Shown in pieces: positions 48,899-59,635 of a stretch of DNA of 64,000 bases. Numbering within the stretch: the stretch's first letter is position 1; each line of letters begins with the position of its first letter. The notes beneath the pieces are model-generated. The model had not been told where the DNA came from. It made no database searches and saw only the letters and a program-made list of their open reading frames with translations. The DNA is taken from assembly GCF_022437945.1 (NCBI RefSeq), contig NZ_CP092535.1, positions 4,321,001-4,385,000 of the forward strand, written 5' to 3'. The position numbers and the translations under genes were made by a program. The DNA is from Nocardioides sp. TF02-7. Lineage in GTDB: Bacteria; Actinomycetota; Actinomycetes; Propionibacteriales; Nocardioidaceae.

Positions 48899-51463
48899 TC
48901 AGCCGCCCAGCCTGCGCATGGCGTCGACGAGCACCACCGCCTCGCCGACCTCGTCGGACGCGGCGAGGTCGACGACCGCCTCGACGACCCAGTCGTGGTG
49001 GCCGGCGGGGTCGTGGAGCGTCTGGGTGGCGCGACGGACGCCGTCGACGGCCGCCTCGAACGTGAACAGCTGCGGCCCGCGGGCGTCGGCGTCGGTGAGG
49101 ACCTCGTCGTGCTCGTCGTAGTACCCGTCGAGCGCGGTCTCCCACCGGTCCCGCGTCATGGGGGTCTCGGGCGGGTGCACCGCGGACTCGGCGGCGGCCG
49201 CCTCGAGGGCGACCAGGCCGTCGAGGTCGTCGCGGGCGACCAGCTCCACGCGGCGCCACAGCGCGTTGCGCACCATGACGTCGAACACCCGGCCCTGCTG
49301 CGACAGGGGGACGCGGCGGCGGGGGCGGCGCGTGCTCGCGGACGGCGCGGGAGGCGTGGTCGGGGTCGGAGAGCGCCTCCCACTCGTCGAGCAGGGAGGA
49401 GTCGACCTGTCGCACGGTCTCGTCCAGCCACTCCCACCAGCAGGTCGAGCTCGTCGGTGCGGCGGGCGGCCGGCACGACCTGCCGCAGCGCCCGGTAGGC
49501 GTCGGTGAGGTAGCGCAGGACCAGGCCCTCGGAGCGGGCGACCTGGTAGCGGGAGACCAGGTCGGTGAACCCCATGCCCTGCTCCCACATCTGGCGGACC
49601 ACCGACTTCGGCACCAGCGCGTCCGGGGAGAGCCACGGCTGGCGCTCGCGGTAGGTCTCGTAGAGCGGCTCGAGCAGGTCCGCGAGCGGCTCGGGCCAGG
49701 TGACGTCCTCGATCAGCGCCATCCGCTCGTCGTACTCCACGCCCTCGGCCTTCAGCGCGGAGATCGCCTCGCCGCGCGCCGCGTGCTGCTGCGCCATCAG
49801 CAGCGGCCGCGGCGCCTCGAGGACGGCCTCGACCACGGAGACGACGTCGAGGGTGTACGTCGGCACCGCGGGGTCGAGCACGTCGAGGACCGCGAGCGCG
49901 AAGTGCGACAGCGGCTGGTTGAGCGCGAAGGTGTCGGGCAGCGCCTCGGTGAGCACGTAGCGCCGGCCCCGCTCGTCGACCTCGTCGAGACGGGTGAGCA
50001 CGCCGGAGGCGACGAGCGTACGTGCCAGCCGCACCGCCCGGCGGGCCAGCCGCAGCTGGCCGCGCCGGTCCTCGTGGTTGTCGGTCATCAGCCGCCGCAT
50101 GACGCCGAAGGCGTCCTCCTCGCGGGCCGCGACGTTGACCAGCATCGCGTTGTCGACCTTCATCTGCGACTTCAGCGGCTCCGGCCTGCCCTCCACCAAC
50201 TTCCCGAAGGTCTGCTCGGTCCACACCACGGTGCCCTCGGGCGGCTTCTTCAGCTGCGGCTTCGACTTCTTCTTCGGGTTGGCCGCGTTGCGGGCCTCCG
50301 CCTTGGCCTTGGCCTTCTCGTTCTCGATCACGTGCTCGGGCGCCTGGACCACGACGTAGCCGGCGGTGTCGAACCCCGCCCTCCCGGCCCGGCCGGCGAT
50401 CTGGTGGAACTCCCGCGCGCGGAGCACCCGCTGCCGCTGGCCGTCGAACTTCGCCAGGCCGGTGAACAGCACCGTGCGGATCGGCACGTTGACGCCGACG
50501 CCGAGGGTGTCGGTGCCGCAGATGACGGTCAGCAGGCCGGCCTGTGCGAGCTGCTCGACCAGTCGCCGGTAGCGCGGCAGCATGCCGGCGTGGTGGACGC
50601 CGATCCCCCTTGCGCAGCAGCTTGGACAGGGTCTTCCCGAAGCCGGCCGCGAACCGGACGCCGGCCAGCCGCTCGGCGATCTCCTCGCGGGCCTCGGCCC
50701 GGGACTGGAACCGGCCGCGGGCGAGCAGCACGGTCGCGTGCTCGACGGCTGCCGCCTGGGTGAAAGTGCACGACGTAGACCGGCGCCTGGCCGGTGGTGA
50801 CCAGCTCCTCGAGGGTCTCGTCGAGCGGTGTGAGCGACCAGGAGAAGCTCAGCGGCACCGGTCGCACCGCGTCGTGGACGACGGCGGTCGCCCGGCCGTT
50901 GCGGCGGGTGAGGTCGGCGGCCAGCCCGGTCACGTCGCCCAGCGTGGCCGACATCAGCAGGAACTGGGCCTGGGGCAGCTCGAGCAGCGGCACCTGCCAC
51001 GCCCAGCCGCGGCCCGGCTCGCCGTAGAAGTGGAACTCGTCCATCACGACCAGCCCGACGTCGGCGCGGGTGCCCCTCCCCGCAGGGCGATGTTGGCGAG
51101 CACCTCCGCCGTGCAGCAGATGATCGGCGCGTCGGCGTTGACCGCCACGTCGCCGGTCAGCATGCCGACGTCGTCGGCGCCGAAGACCTCGCACAGGTCG
51201 AAGAACTTCTCGCTCACCAGCGCCTTGATGGGCGCGGTGTAGAAAGACACCCGGTCCTCGGCCAGCGCGAACATGTGGGCGGCCAGCGCGACCAGGGACT
51301 TGCCCGAGCCGGTGGGCGTCGCGAGCACCACGTTGTCGCCGGCGAGCAGCTCCAGGATCGCCTCCTCCTGGTGCGGGTACAGCTCGAGGCCGCGCGCCTC
51401 GGCGTGCGCGAGGACCCGCTCGTAGGCCGCGTCGGCCCCGTCGACGACCGTGCCGTCAGCCAT
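48899..51463 (-). CDS. DEAD/DEAH-box helicase of the DUF3516 type (six extra bases)
   Basis: Superfamily 2 helicase of about 853 residues. Motif I is VVLATPTGSGKSLVALAAHM, motif II VVMDEFHFYGE (DEFH instead of DEAD/DEAH), motif III LLMSATL, motif V TLGVGVNVPIRTVLFTGLAKFD, motif VI FHQIAGRAGRAGFDTAGYVV. The C-terminal DUF3516 domain contains NAMLVNVAAREEDAFGVMRRLMTDN. Extra bases near 51073 (two), 50766, 50604, 49435 and 49320 break the frame, and correction restores the family sequence. The C-terminal VDLAASDEVGEAVVLVDAMRRLGG is intact. It is related to Ski2-like RNA helicases; the substrate is unknown. Confidence 0.85.
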
Positions 51464-52397
51464 GGCGTGCCCTCGGGTGGGCGGTCGCGAACACCTCGCG
51501 CAGGTTGTCGACCGTCACCAGGGTGTAGACCTGGGTCGTCGTCACCGACGCGTGGCCGAGCAGCTCCTGCACGACACGGACGTCGGCGCCACCGTCGAGC
51601 AGGTGGGTGGCGAACGAGTGTCGCAAGGTGTGCGGCGAGACGTCCTTGCTGACCCCGGCGCGCTCGGCGGCGCGGACCAGCACCGCCCACGCCGACTGCC
51701 GCGACAGCCGGCCGCCGCGCGCGTTGAGGAACAGCGCCGGCGTCCCCCGTCCCTCGGCCAGCAACGCGGGCCGGCCGCGGACCAGGTACGCCGACAGCGC
51801 GGTGCGGGCGTAGGAGCCGACCGGCACCACCCGCTCCTTGCCGCCCTTGCCACGCAGCAGCACGACCCCCTCGGCGTCGTCGACGTCGACGTCGTCGACG
51901 TCGAGGCCCACGGCCTCCGAGATGCGCGCGCCGGTGCCGTAGAGCAGCTCCAGCAGCGCGCGGTCGCGCAGCGCGAGCGTCGTGCCGGGGGCGCCCGCGG
52001 CCTCGAGGATCGCCTCGACGTCGGCCAGGGGCAGCGCCTTCGGCAACCGCTTGGCCGGGGTGGGCGGCCGCACGGCGGCGGCGGGGTCGGCGGTCGCCAG
52101 GCCGTCGGCCACCGCGAACCGGTGGAAGCCGCGGACGGCGACGACGGTGCGCGCCGCCGACGAGGCGCTCAGCGCGGGGTGCCGGGCGTCGCCCTCCCGC
52201 AGCCGGACCAGGAAGTCGGTCACCGTCGCCTCCGACACCGCGTCGAGCGCGTCGATCCCGGCCTCCGCGAGGTGCTCCCGGTAGCGGCGCAGGTCGCGGC
52301 GGTAGGACGAGAGCGTGTTGGCGGCCAGGCCCTTCTCCACGGAGAGGTGGTCGAGGTACGTGCGGATCGCACGGTCCAACGGGCCGGGAGTCTGCAC
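51456..52397 (-). CDS. xerD: Site-specific tyrosine recombinase XerD
   Basis: Intact 313-residue tyrosine recombinase. The core-binding domain (IRTYLDHLSVEKGLAANTLSSYRRDLRRY) is followed by the catalytic domain with all conserved residues: Arg in GARISEAVGL, Lys in LRGKGGKERVVPV, His and Arg in SPHTLRHSFATHLL, His in LLGHASVTTTQVYT and Tyr in the same block. It resolves chromosome dimers at dif with XerC. Its stop is 8 bases inside the helicase gene start, so the two may be co-transcribed. The order relative to pyrG, nudix and parA matches Rv1699-Rv1708. Confidence 0.95.
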   Translation of the reverse strand: MQTPGPLDRAIRTYLDHLSVEKGLAANTLSSYRRDLRRYREHLAEAGIDALDAVSEATVTDFLVRLREGDARHPALSASSAARTVVAVRGFHRFAVADGLATADPAAAVRPPTPAKRLPKALPLADVEAILEAAGAPGTTLALRDRALLELLYGTGARISEAVGLDVDDVDVDDAEGVVLLRGKGGKERVVPVGSYARTALSAYLVRGRPALLAEGRGTPALFLNARGGRLSRQSAWAVLVRAAERAGVSKDVSPHTLRHSFATHLLDGGADVRVVQELLGHASVTTTQVYTLVTVDNLREVFATAHPRARHG

Positions 52398-52401
52398 CTG
52401 G

Positions 52402-53517
52402 TCAGGCCAGCGCCTCGTCGAGGGCCACCGGCGCGATCCCGACGGCCTCGCCGACCGGGGCGCTGGTGAGCCGGCCGGCGTGGGTGTTGAGGCCGAGGGC
52501 GAGGCTGCGGTCGTCGCGGCAGGCCTGCTGCCAGCCCTTGTCGGCCAGCGCGACGACGTAGGGCAGGGTCGCGTTCGTCAGAGCGTAGGTGGAGGTGTTG
52601 GGCACCGCCCCGGGCATGTTGGCGACGCAGTAGAACGTGGAGCCGTGCACCGCGAACGTCGGGTCCGCGTGGGTGGTCGGGCGGGTGTCCTCGAAGCAGC
52701 CGCCCTGGTCGACGGCGATGTCGACGAGCACCGAGCCGGGCTTCATCTCCGAGACCAGCTGGTTGCTCACCAGCTTGGGTGCGGCGGCGCCCGGGATGAG
52801 CACCGCCCCGATCACCAGGTCGGCCTCGCGGACCTGCTCCTGGATCGCCAGCCTCGACGACGCCAGCCCGTGCACCCGGTTGTTGTAGCGCCAGAACGAC
52901 ATCCGGAGCTTGTCGAGGTCGGTGTCGAGCAGGGTGACGTCGGCGCCCATGCCGAGCGCGATGTTGGCGGCGTTCTGGCCGGCGACCCCGGCGCCGATCA
53001 CGACGACCTTGGCGTTGGCGACCCCGCCGACACCGCCGAGGAGGACTCCCCGGCCGCCGTTGGCCTTGAGCAGTGCGTGCGCCCCCACCTGCGGTGCCAG
53101 GCAGCCCGCCACCTCCGACATCGGGTAGAGCAGCGGCAACCCGCCGGAGGGCAGCTGCACGGTCTCGTAGGCGATGGCGGTGACCTCGCGTGCGACCAGC
53201 TCCTCGGTCAGCTCCTTGTCCGCCGCGAGGTGCAGGAAGGTGAACAGCACCAGCCCCGGGCGCAGCCGGTGGTACTCCTCGGCGACCGGCTCCTTCACCT
53301 TCAGCACCAGGTCGGCGCCGCCCCACACCTCGTCGGCCGACGTCAGCATCCGCGCGCCCGCGGCGACGTACTCCTCGTCGGGGATCCCCGACGGCACACC
53401 CGCGTCGGCCTCGATCAGCACCTCGTGCCCGTGCGCCACCAGCTCGTGCACCCCGATCGGGGTGATCGCCACGCGGTACTCGTGGTTCTTGACTTCCTTC
53501 GGGACGCCGAGCTTCAC
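52402..53517 (-). CDS. ald: Alanine dehydrogenase
   Basis: Intact 371-residue NAD-dependent alanine dehydrogenase. The N-terminal PNT-type domain reads KLGVPKEVKNHEYRVAITPIGVHELVAHGHEVLIEADAG. The nucleotide-binding motif is VVVIGAGVAGQNAANIALGMGADVTLLDTD. Typical blocks AYETVQL, MSEVAGCLAPQVGAHALLKANGGRGVLLGG and VDIAVDQGGCFEDTRPTTHADPTF are present. It interconverts alanine and pyruvate plus ammonia. It starts GTG 53517, overlapping the nudix stop, and precedes xerD. Confidence 0.94.
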   Translation of the reverse strand: MKLGVPKEVKNHEYRVAITPIGVHELVAHGHEVLIEADAGVPSGIPDEEYVAAGARMLTSADEVWGGADLVLKVKEPVAEEYHRLRPGLVLFTFLHLAADKELTEELVAREVTAIAYETVQLPSGGLPLLYPMSEVAGCLAPQVGAHALLKANGGRGVLLGGVGGVANAKVVVIGAGVAGQNAANIALGMGADVTLLDTDLDKLRMSFWRYNNRVHGLASSRLAIQEQVREADLVIGAVLIPGAAAPKLVSNQLVSEMKPGSVLVDIAVDQGGCFEDTRPTTHADPTFAVHGSTFYCVANMPGAVPNTSTYALTNATLPYVVALADKGWQQACRDDRSLALGLNTHAGRLTSAPVGEAVGIAPVALDEALA

Positions 53518-54109
53518 GAGCGCGACGATATACCCGCGTGGTACCGCAGCGTGGCCAGCGCGAGCGGCGCCTCTCGGACCCGGCCGTCGAGCACGGCGGC
53601 CAGCAGGTCGCGGAACGGCACCCAGAGCACCTCGAGCTGTGCCTCCTCGTGCTCGGGGTCGAAGTCGTTGTCGACGGCGGTCAGGCCGCGGGCGACGTAG
53701 ACGTGGTGGACCTCGCTGCTGATCCCCGGCGACGGGTACGCCGTCAGCAGGTGCTGCCACTCGGCCGCCTCGAGGGCGACCTCCTCGCGCAGCTCCCGCT
53801 TCGCGGTCTCGACCGGGTCCTCCCCGGGCACGTCGCAGATCCCGGCGGGCAGCTCGACGAAGGTGCCGCCCGCGGCGTGCCGGTACTGCCGGATCAGGCA
53901 GACGTGCTCCTCGCCGTCCCGGTCCTCCAGGGCGAGCACAAGCGCCGCGCCCGGGTGCTCCAGCACCAGCCGCCCGAACGGCTCGGTGCCGTCGTCGGGC
54001 GGGTGGACCTGGTCGCGGCGCAGCGCCACCACCCAGTCGTCGCGGTGCAGGTCGGTGGAGCCGACCACCGGCCACTCCCCGGTGCGTCGACGAGCCGCTC
54101 GTCGGTCAC
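53514..54109 (-). CDS. NUDIX hydrolase, ADP-ribose pyrophosphatase type (one frameshift)
   Basis: About 199 residues. The Nudix box reads GEDPVETAKRELREEVALEAAEW, with the REL-EE core; the family's usual glycine after EE is replaced. LIRQYRHAAGGTFVELPAGICDVPGED precedes it, as in ADP-ribose pyrophosphatases. One base appears missing near 54083; inserting it joins MTDERLVDA to PGEWPVVGSTDLHRDDW. The start GTG 54109 overlaps the pyrG stop. Rv1700, the M. tuberculosis neighbour of pyrG, is the same type of enzyme, which removes toxic ADP-ribose. Confidence 0.87.
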
Positions 54110-55820
54110 TGCTCGGCCGGCTCGGGGTGGAGGACCGACTCGTCGAGCGGGATCCGCAGCTCGCGCTGACGGTCGAGGGCGGCGCCCACCAGCCCCGCGA
54201 ACAGCGGGTGCGGGCGGGTCGGTCGCGAGCGGAGCTCGGGGTGCGCCTGGGTGGCGACGTAGTAGGGATGGACGTCGCGGGGCAGCTCGACGAACTCGAC
54301 CAGGTCGAGCTCGGTGTTGAGGCCCGAGAACACCAGGCCGGCCTCGGCGAGCTTGTCGCGGTAGGCGTTGTTGACCTCGTAGCGGTGGCGGTGCCGCTCC
54401 TCGATGGCGGTCGAGCCGTAGGCCTCGGCGACGATCGAGCCGTCGGCGAGCCGGGCCGGGTAGAGACCGAGCCGCATCGTGCCGCCGAGGTCACCGTCAC
54501 CCGCGACGATGTCCTTCTGCTCCGCCATGGTCGCGATCACCGGCTCCGGCGTCTGCGGGTCGAACTCGGTGGAGCCGGCCGACTCGAGGCCGAGCACGTT
54601 GCGGCTGTACTCGATGACCATGCACTGCAGGCCCAGGCAGAGGCCGAGGGTCGGGATGCCGTGGGTGCGCGCGTAGTGCAGGGCACCCAGCTTGCCCTCG
54701 ATGCCGCGCACGCCGAAGCCCCCGGGCACGCAGACGGCGTCGACGTCGTGGAGGTGCCGGGCGGCACCAGCGGGCGTCTGGCACTCGTCGGACGGGATCC
54801 AGCGCAGGTCGACCATGGTGTCGTGGGCGAAGCCGCCCGCCCGGAGCGCCTCCGCCACCGACAGGTAGGCGTCGTGGAGGTCGACGTACTTGCCGACCAG
54901 CGCGACCACGACCTCCTCCTTCGGGTGGTGGACGCGACGGAGCAGGTCGTCCCAGTCGGTCCAGTCCACGTCGCGGAACGGCAGGTTGAGCCGGCGGACG
55001 ACGTAGGCGTCGAGCCCCTCGCTGTGCAGCACCTTGGGGATGTCGTAGATCGACGGCGCGTCGGCCGCGGTGACCACGGCCTCCTGGTCGACGTCGCACA
55101 TCAGCGAGATCTTGCGCTTGATCGACTCCGGCAGCTCCCGGTCCGCGCGGCACACCACGGCGTCGGGCTGGATGCCGACCTGCCGCAGGGCGGCGACGGA
55201 GTGCTGGGTCGGCTTCGTCTTCAGCTCGCCGGAGGGGCCGATGTAGGGCACCAGCGAGACGTGGAGGAAGAAGCAGTTGTCGCGGCCGATGTCGTGGCGC
55301 ACCTGGCGGGCCGCCTCGAGGAACGGCAGCGACTCGATGTCGCCGACGGTGCCGCCGACCTCGGTGATCACGATGTCGACGGGCTCCGGGCCGCGGCCCA
55401 TCGCCAGGATCCGGTCCTTGATCTCGTTGGTGATGTGCGGGATCACCTGGACCGTGTCACCGAGGTACTCGCCCTTGCGCTCCTTGGCGATCACCTGCGA
55501 GTACACCTGGCCGGTCGTGACGTTGGCGATCTGGCTGAGGTCGGTGTCGAGGAACCGCTCGTAGTGCCCGATGTCGAGGTCGGTCTCGGCCCCGTCGTTG
55601 GTGACGAACACCTCGCCGTGCTGGAACGGGTTCATCGTCCCCGGGTCGACGTTGAGGTAGGGGGTCCAGCTTCTGCATCGTCACCCGCAGCCCGCGGCTG
55701 CGCAGCAGCCGACCGAGGCTGGAGGCCGTCAGTCCCTTCCCCCAACGAGGAGGCGACGCCCCCGGTCACGAACAGGTGCTTGGTCGTTCCACTCGGGGGG
55801 CCATCTTCACGGGATTCCAC
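54106..55820 (-). CDS. pyrG: CTP synthase (two frameshifts)
   Basis: About 570 residues. The synthetase domain starts TKHLFVTGGVASSLG and contains the metal/ATP sites MNPFQHGEVFVTNDGAETDLDIGHYERF and TEVGGTVGDIESLPFLEAARQ. The glutamine amidotransferase domain has GGFGVRGIEGKLGALHYART, the nucleophile cysteine in LGLCLGLQCMVIEY, and the catalytic His/Glu in ATQAHPELRSRP. Two +1 errors near the 5' end break the frame: near 55740 (SSLG should continue KGLTASS) and near 55663 (KLDP should continue YLNVDPGTMNP). An essential gene disrupted in this way strongly argues for sequence error. Confidence 0.93.
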
Positions 55821-55821
55821 C

Positions 55822-57607
55822 CTATCGGTCGGTCGAGGGGTCGGGCACCATCGGCGGCTGCGTGTTCTGCGCCATCTCGAGCAGCTCGCGGGCGTGGGCG
55901 AGCGCGGAGTCGGAGCCGGCGAGGCCGGCCAGCATGCGGGACAGCTCCTGCTCGCGGCCGGCGTCGTCGAGCGTGGCCAGGCCGGAGCTGGTCACCGACC
56001 CGTCGCTGGCCTTCCGCACCACGACGTGCCGGTCGGCGAAGGCGGCGACCTGGGGCAGGTGGGTCACGACCAGCACCTGGGCGTGCCGGGCCAGGGCGGC
56101 CAGGCGGCGACCGATCTCGACGGCCGCGGCGCCGCCCACGCCGGCGTCGACCTCGTCGAAGACGAACGTCGGCACCGGGTTGGTGCCGGCCAGGCACACC
56201 TCGACCGCCAGCATCACCCGCGACAGCTCGCCCCCGGAGGCGCCCTTGTGCAACGGCCGCGGCTCGGAGCCGGTGTTGGCGGCGAGCAGCAGCTCGACCT
56301 CGTCGACGCCGTGGCGGGTGAACCGCAGCCAGCGGTCACCGACGAGGAGCGCGTCGGGCGGCGGGTGCGCCGGGTCGCCGGGTGCGGCCGTCGCCCGCTG
56401 GGCCACCCGCACCTCGAGCCGGGCGTCGGGCATCGCGAGCAGCCCGAGCTCGTCGGTGACGGCGGCGGCGAGCCGCCCGGCGGCCTCCGACCGGGCGTCC
56501 GTCAGCGCCGAGGCGAGGTCGGCGAGCCTCGAGCGGAGCACGGTCCGCGCCGCGGTCAGCCGCTCGATCGTCTCGTCGGTCGAGTCGAGCTCGACCAGGC
56601 GGGTGGCGGCCTGGGCGCCCCAGCCGAGCACCTCGTCGACGGTGTCGCCGTACTTGCGGGTCAGCGCCGTCAACGCCGCTCGGCGCTCGGACACCGCGGC
56701 GAGCCGCTGCGGGTCGGTCTCGATGCGGGAGGCGTACGACGCCACGTCGGCGGCGAGGTCGCTCAGCAGGTAGGTCACCTCGGCGACCCGGTCGGCCAGC
56801 TCACCGGCCTCGGGGTCGTGGTCGCGGACGCCGTCGAGGAGGCCGCGGGCGGCGGCGACCGCGGCGAGCGCGTCGGGCGAGCCCTGCTCGCTCGACAGCG
56901 CCTCCCGGGCCTGCTCGGCGGCCGTGCGGAGGGTGTCGGAGTGCCCCAGCCGCGCCTCCTCGGCGGCGAGGTCGGCGTCCTCCCCTGGTTGGGGCGAGAC
57001 CGCCGAGATCTCCTCGACGCCGAACCGCAGCAGGTCGGCCTCGCGGGCCCGCTCGCGGGCGGTGGCCACGACCTCGGCCAGCTCGCGCTCGGTCGCGACC
57101 AGCTCGTCGTGCGTGGCGGCGTACTCCTGGAGCAGCGGCCCGACCCGGTCGTGGCCGAACTGGTCGAGGGGCCGCCCGCTGCGTGCTCGCCCGCAGCAGC
57201 CGGTGCTGGTCGGACTGCCCGTGCACCGCCACCAACGGCTCGGCGACCTCCGCCAGGGTGGCGACCGGCACGCCCGCGCCGCCGACGTAGGCCCGCGACC
57301 GGCCCTCGGCGCTCACGTTGCGGGCGAGCACGACCTGGTCGTCCTCGACCGCGCCGCCGGCCTCCTCGACCGCGGCGGCCAGCGTCGGCAGCCCGGTGCT
57401 GCGGACGACGCCCTCGACCCGCGCCTGCTTGGCACCGACCCGCACGGCCCCGCTGTCCGCCCGGCCGCCGAGGAGCAACCCGAGCGCGGTCACCACCATC
57501 GTCTTGCCCGCACCGGTCTCGCCGGTCAGGACGGTGAGCCCCGGTCCGAGCTCGAGGACCGAGGCGTCGATGACCCCGAGCGAGCCGATCCGGATCTCCT
57601 CGATCAC
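55822..57607 (-). CDS. recN: DNA repair protein RecN (one frameshift)
   Basis: About 594 residues, SMC-like ABC ATPase. Walker A is LTVLTGETGAGKTMVVTALGLLLGG near residue 30. The signature motif is LHKGASGGELSRVMLAVEV and Walker B is TFVFDEVDAGVGGAAAVEIGRRLAAL. A long coiled-coil-rich middle (AEEARLGHSDTLRTAAEQAREALSS) separates them. A +1 error near 57181 breaks the frame; removing it gives STQRAPLDQFGHDRVGPLLQEY. The start is GTG 57607, overlapping nadK by four bases, so they are co-translated. It acts in double-strand-break repair. I see no LexA box upstream. Confidence 0.92.
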
Positions 57608-58548
57608 GACCGGCTCCGCCTCTTCTCGGCCGCGCCTCTCCACCCCTCCACGGAGAGCCCGAACTTGGCGACGAGCCGGTCGGCGAACGGCGCCTCGTGG
57701 AGCCGGACCAGGCGCACCGGCCGGAGCCCGCGGCTCACCTCGATGCGCGCCCCGGGCGGCAGGTCGACGCTGCGCCGGCCGTCGCACCACAGGACGCCGG
57801 CGCCCTCGGTGCCGGCGAGCACCTCGATCGCGATCACCGACGACGGACCGACCACCATCGGCCGGGCGAAGAGCGCGTGGGCGCTCAGCGGGACGATGCA
57901 GAGCGCCTCGACCTGCGGCCAGACGATCGGCCCGCCGGCGCTGAAGTTGTAGGCGGTCGACCCGGTCGGCGTGGCACAGACGACGCCGTCGCAGCCCCAG
58001 CGCGACAGGGGGCGGCCGTCGATCTCGACCACCACCTCCAGCATCCGCTCGCGCGCGGCCTTCTCGACGCTCGCCTCGTTGACGGCGAACGTGGAGTAGA
58101 CCAGCGCGCCGTCGAGGTAGGCGCGCACGTCGAGCGTCAGCCGGTCCTCGGTGGAGTAGCGCTGCTCGATGATCGCCTCGATGGTGGCGGCGACGTCCTC
58201 GTGCTCGGCCTCGGCGAGGAAGCCGACGTGGCCGAGGTTGACGCCCAGCACGGGCGTGAGCCGCTCGTGGGTCACCTCGGCGGCGCGGAGGATGCTGCCG
58301 TCGCCGCCGATGACGACGGTGAGCTCGCAGCCGCGGCTGGCGTCGGTCTCGGAGTCGGTCAGCTCCACCGCCGGCACGTAGTCGCCGGGACCGACGCCGA
58401 GGTCCTCGGCCTCCGAACGCAGGAGGCGGACGACGATGCCGTGGCCGGTGAGCTCCTTGACGAACGCCCGGGCGACGTCACGGGCCTCGTCGCGCCCGGT
58501 GTGGGCGAGGACGAGGACCCGGCGGGTCGTGTCGGCTGACGTCGTCAC
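57604..58548 (-). CDS. nadK: NAD kinase
   Basis: Intact 314-residue ATP-NAD kinase. The catalytic GGDG motif is VVIGGDGSILRAAEVTHERLTPVLGVNLGHVGFLAE. The second family block is GVVCATPTGSTAYNFSAGGPIVWPQVEALCIVPLSAHALFARP. It phosphorylates NAD to NADP. It starts at GTG 58548, 4 bases after tlyA, and overlaps recN. The cluster tlyA-nadK-recN is conserved (Rv1694-Rv1696). Confidence 0.95.
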   Translation of the reverse strand: MTTSADTTRRVLVLAHTGRDEARDVARAFVKELTGHGIVVRLLRSEAEDLGVGPGDYVPAVELTDSETDASRGCELTVVIGGDGSILRAAEVTHERLTPVLGVNLGHVGFLAEAEHEDVAATIEAIIEQRYSTEDRLTLDVRAYLDGALVYSTFAVNEASVEKAARERMLEVVVEIDGRPLSRWGCDGVVCATPTGSTAYNFSAGGPIVWPQVEALCIVPLSAHALFARPMVVGPSSVIAIEVLAGTEGAGVLWCDGRRSVDLPPGARIEVSRGLRPVRLVRLHEAPFADRLVAKFGLSVEGWRGAAEKRRSRS

Positions 58549-58552
58549 GGGA

Positions 58553-59435
58553 TCAGTGTGTCCTACTCCCCGACTCGGCCTCGGCCGACTCCGCCTGCGC
58601 CGGCTCCGGCTCCGTTCGGCCCAGGTCGTCGGTCCCCCGGCGGACGACATCGGCGATCCTCGCCCGGTCGACGGTCGCGGCTCCCCCGGCGCAGCCACAG
58701 GAAGAACTCGACGTTGCCGGACGGCCCGGGCAGCGGGCTGACCGTGACGCCGTGCGCCCCCCAGCCGCGGTCGGCGGCGGCGTCGGCGACGCCGAGCACC
58801 GCGTCGGCCCGCAGCCCCGGGTCGCGCACCACGCCGCCCTTGCCGACCCGGTCCTTGCCGACCTCGAACTGGGGCTTCACCATCAGGGCGAGGTCGCCGT
58901 CGGCCCGGGTCACGCCCAGGAGCGCGTCGAGAACCAGCGACAGCGAGATGAACGAGAGGTCGCCCACCACGACGTCGACGGGCCCACCGACGAGGTCCGG
59001 GGTGAGGGCGCGGACGTTCTGGCGGTCGTGCACGACGACCCGCGGGTCCTGGCGCAGCGACCAGTGGAGCTGGCCGTAGCCCACGTCGACCGCGACCACC
59101 TCCGCGGCGCCGGCGCGCAGCAGGACGTCGGTGAACCCGCCGGTCGACGCCCCGGCGTCGAGACACCGTCGGCCCGCGACCGTGAACCCGGCCGGGCCGA
59201 AGACGGCGAGTGCTCCGGCGAGCTTGTGCGCCCCGCGGGAGACGTAGTCCGGACCGTGCTCGGCCTCGCTGACCACGATGGCGACGTCGGTCGTGACCCC
59301 GGTCGCCGGCTTGGTGGCGACCGTGCCGGAGACGCGGACCCGGCCGTCCGCGACGAGCTGCGCAGCCCGCTCGCGCGACGGCGCGAGGCCGCGCCGCACG
59401 AGCTCGGCGTCGAGCCGGAGCCGGCGGGGCGGCAC
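58553..59435 (-). CDS. tlyA: TlyA-family rRNA 2'-O-methyltransferase (one frameshift)
   Basis: About 293 residues. An N-terminal S4 domain (RLDAELVRRGLAPSRERAAQLVADGRVRVSG) precedes a Rossmann methyltransferase with SRGAHKLAGAL, CLDAGASTGGFTDVLLRAGAAEVVAVDVGYGQL (SAM site), VDVVVGDLSFISL and LMVKPQFEVGKDRVGKGGVVRDPG. A +1 error in the C run near 58685 affects only the C-terminus; removing it gives LWLRRGAATVDRARIADVV and a stop at 58553. TlyA methylates 16S and 23S rRNA cytidines and its loss gives capreomycin resistance in mycobacteria. Confidence 0.93.
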
Positions 59436-59437
59436 GG

Positions 59438-59635
59438 TCAGGCGGACCCGTCGGGCGGGTCGTCCAGCGTCCGGCGCAGCTCGGCGTGCGCGGTCTCGAA
59501 GACCGCCGCGTGCTCCTCGAGGGGACGCTCGTCGAGCCCGGCGACGCGGTCGAGGACCTCGTCGATCGACGCGATGCCGGTCGGCTCGAAGCCGCTCCGC
59601 TCCACGGCGTCGGCGGTCACGGGTTCGTCGGTCAT
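59438..59635 (-). CDS. Small conserved hypothetical protein (Rv1693-like position)
   Basis: Intact 65-residue acidic protein (MTDEPVTADAVERSGFEPTGIASIDEVLDRVAGLDERPLEEHAAVFETAHAELRRTLDDPPDGSA). No membrane segment or motif is evident; the HAAVFETAHAELRRTL helix is the most conserved-looking part. Its ATG overlaps the HAD phosphatase stop, and tlyA starts 2 bases after its end, so it is translated in the same operon. A small gene also sits at this position in M. tuberculosis (Rv1693). The function is unknown. Confidence 0.8.
   Translation of the reverse strand: MTDEPVTADAVERSGFEPTGIASIDEVLDRVAGLDERPLEEHAAVFETAHAELRRTLDDPPDGSA

Noticed and set aside
53863..57537. Very long plus-strand open frame (1224 codons) over the nudix-pyrG-recN region
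   Set aside because: It is antisense to three conserved genes and is only Arg/Gly/Ala/His-rich low-complexity sequence, typical of a shadow frame in high-GC DNA.
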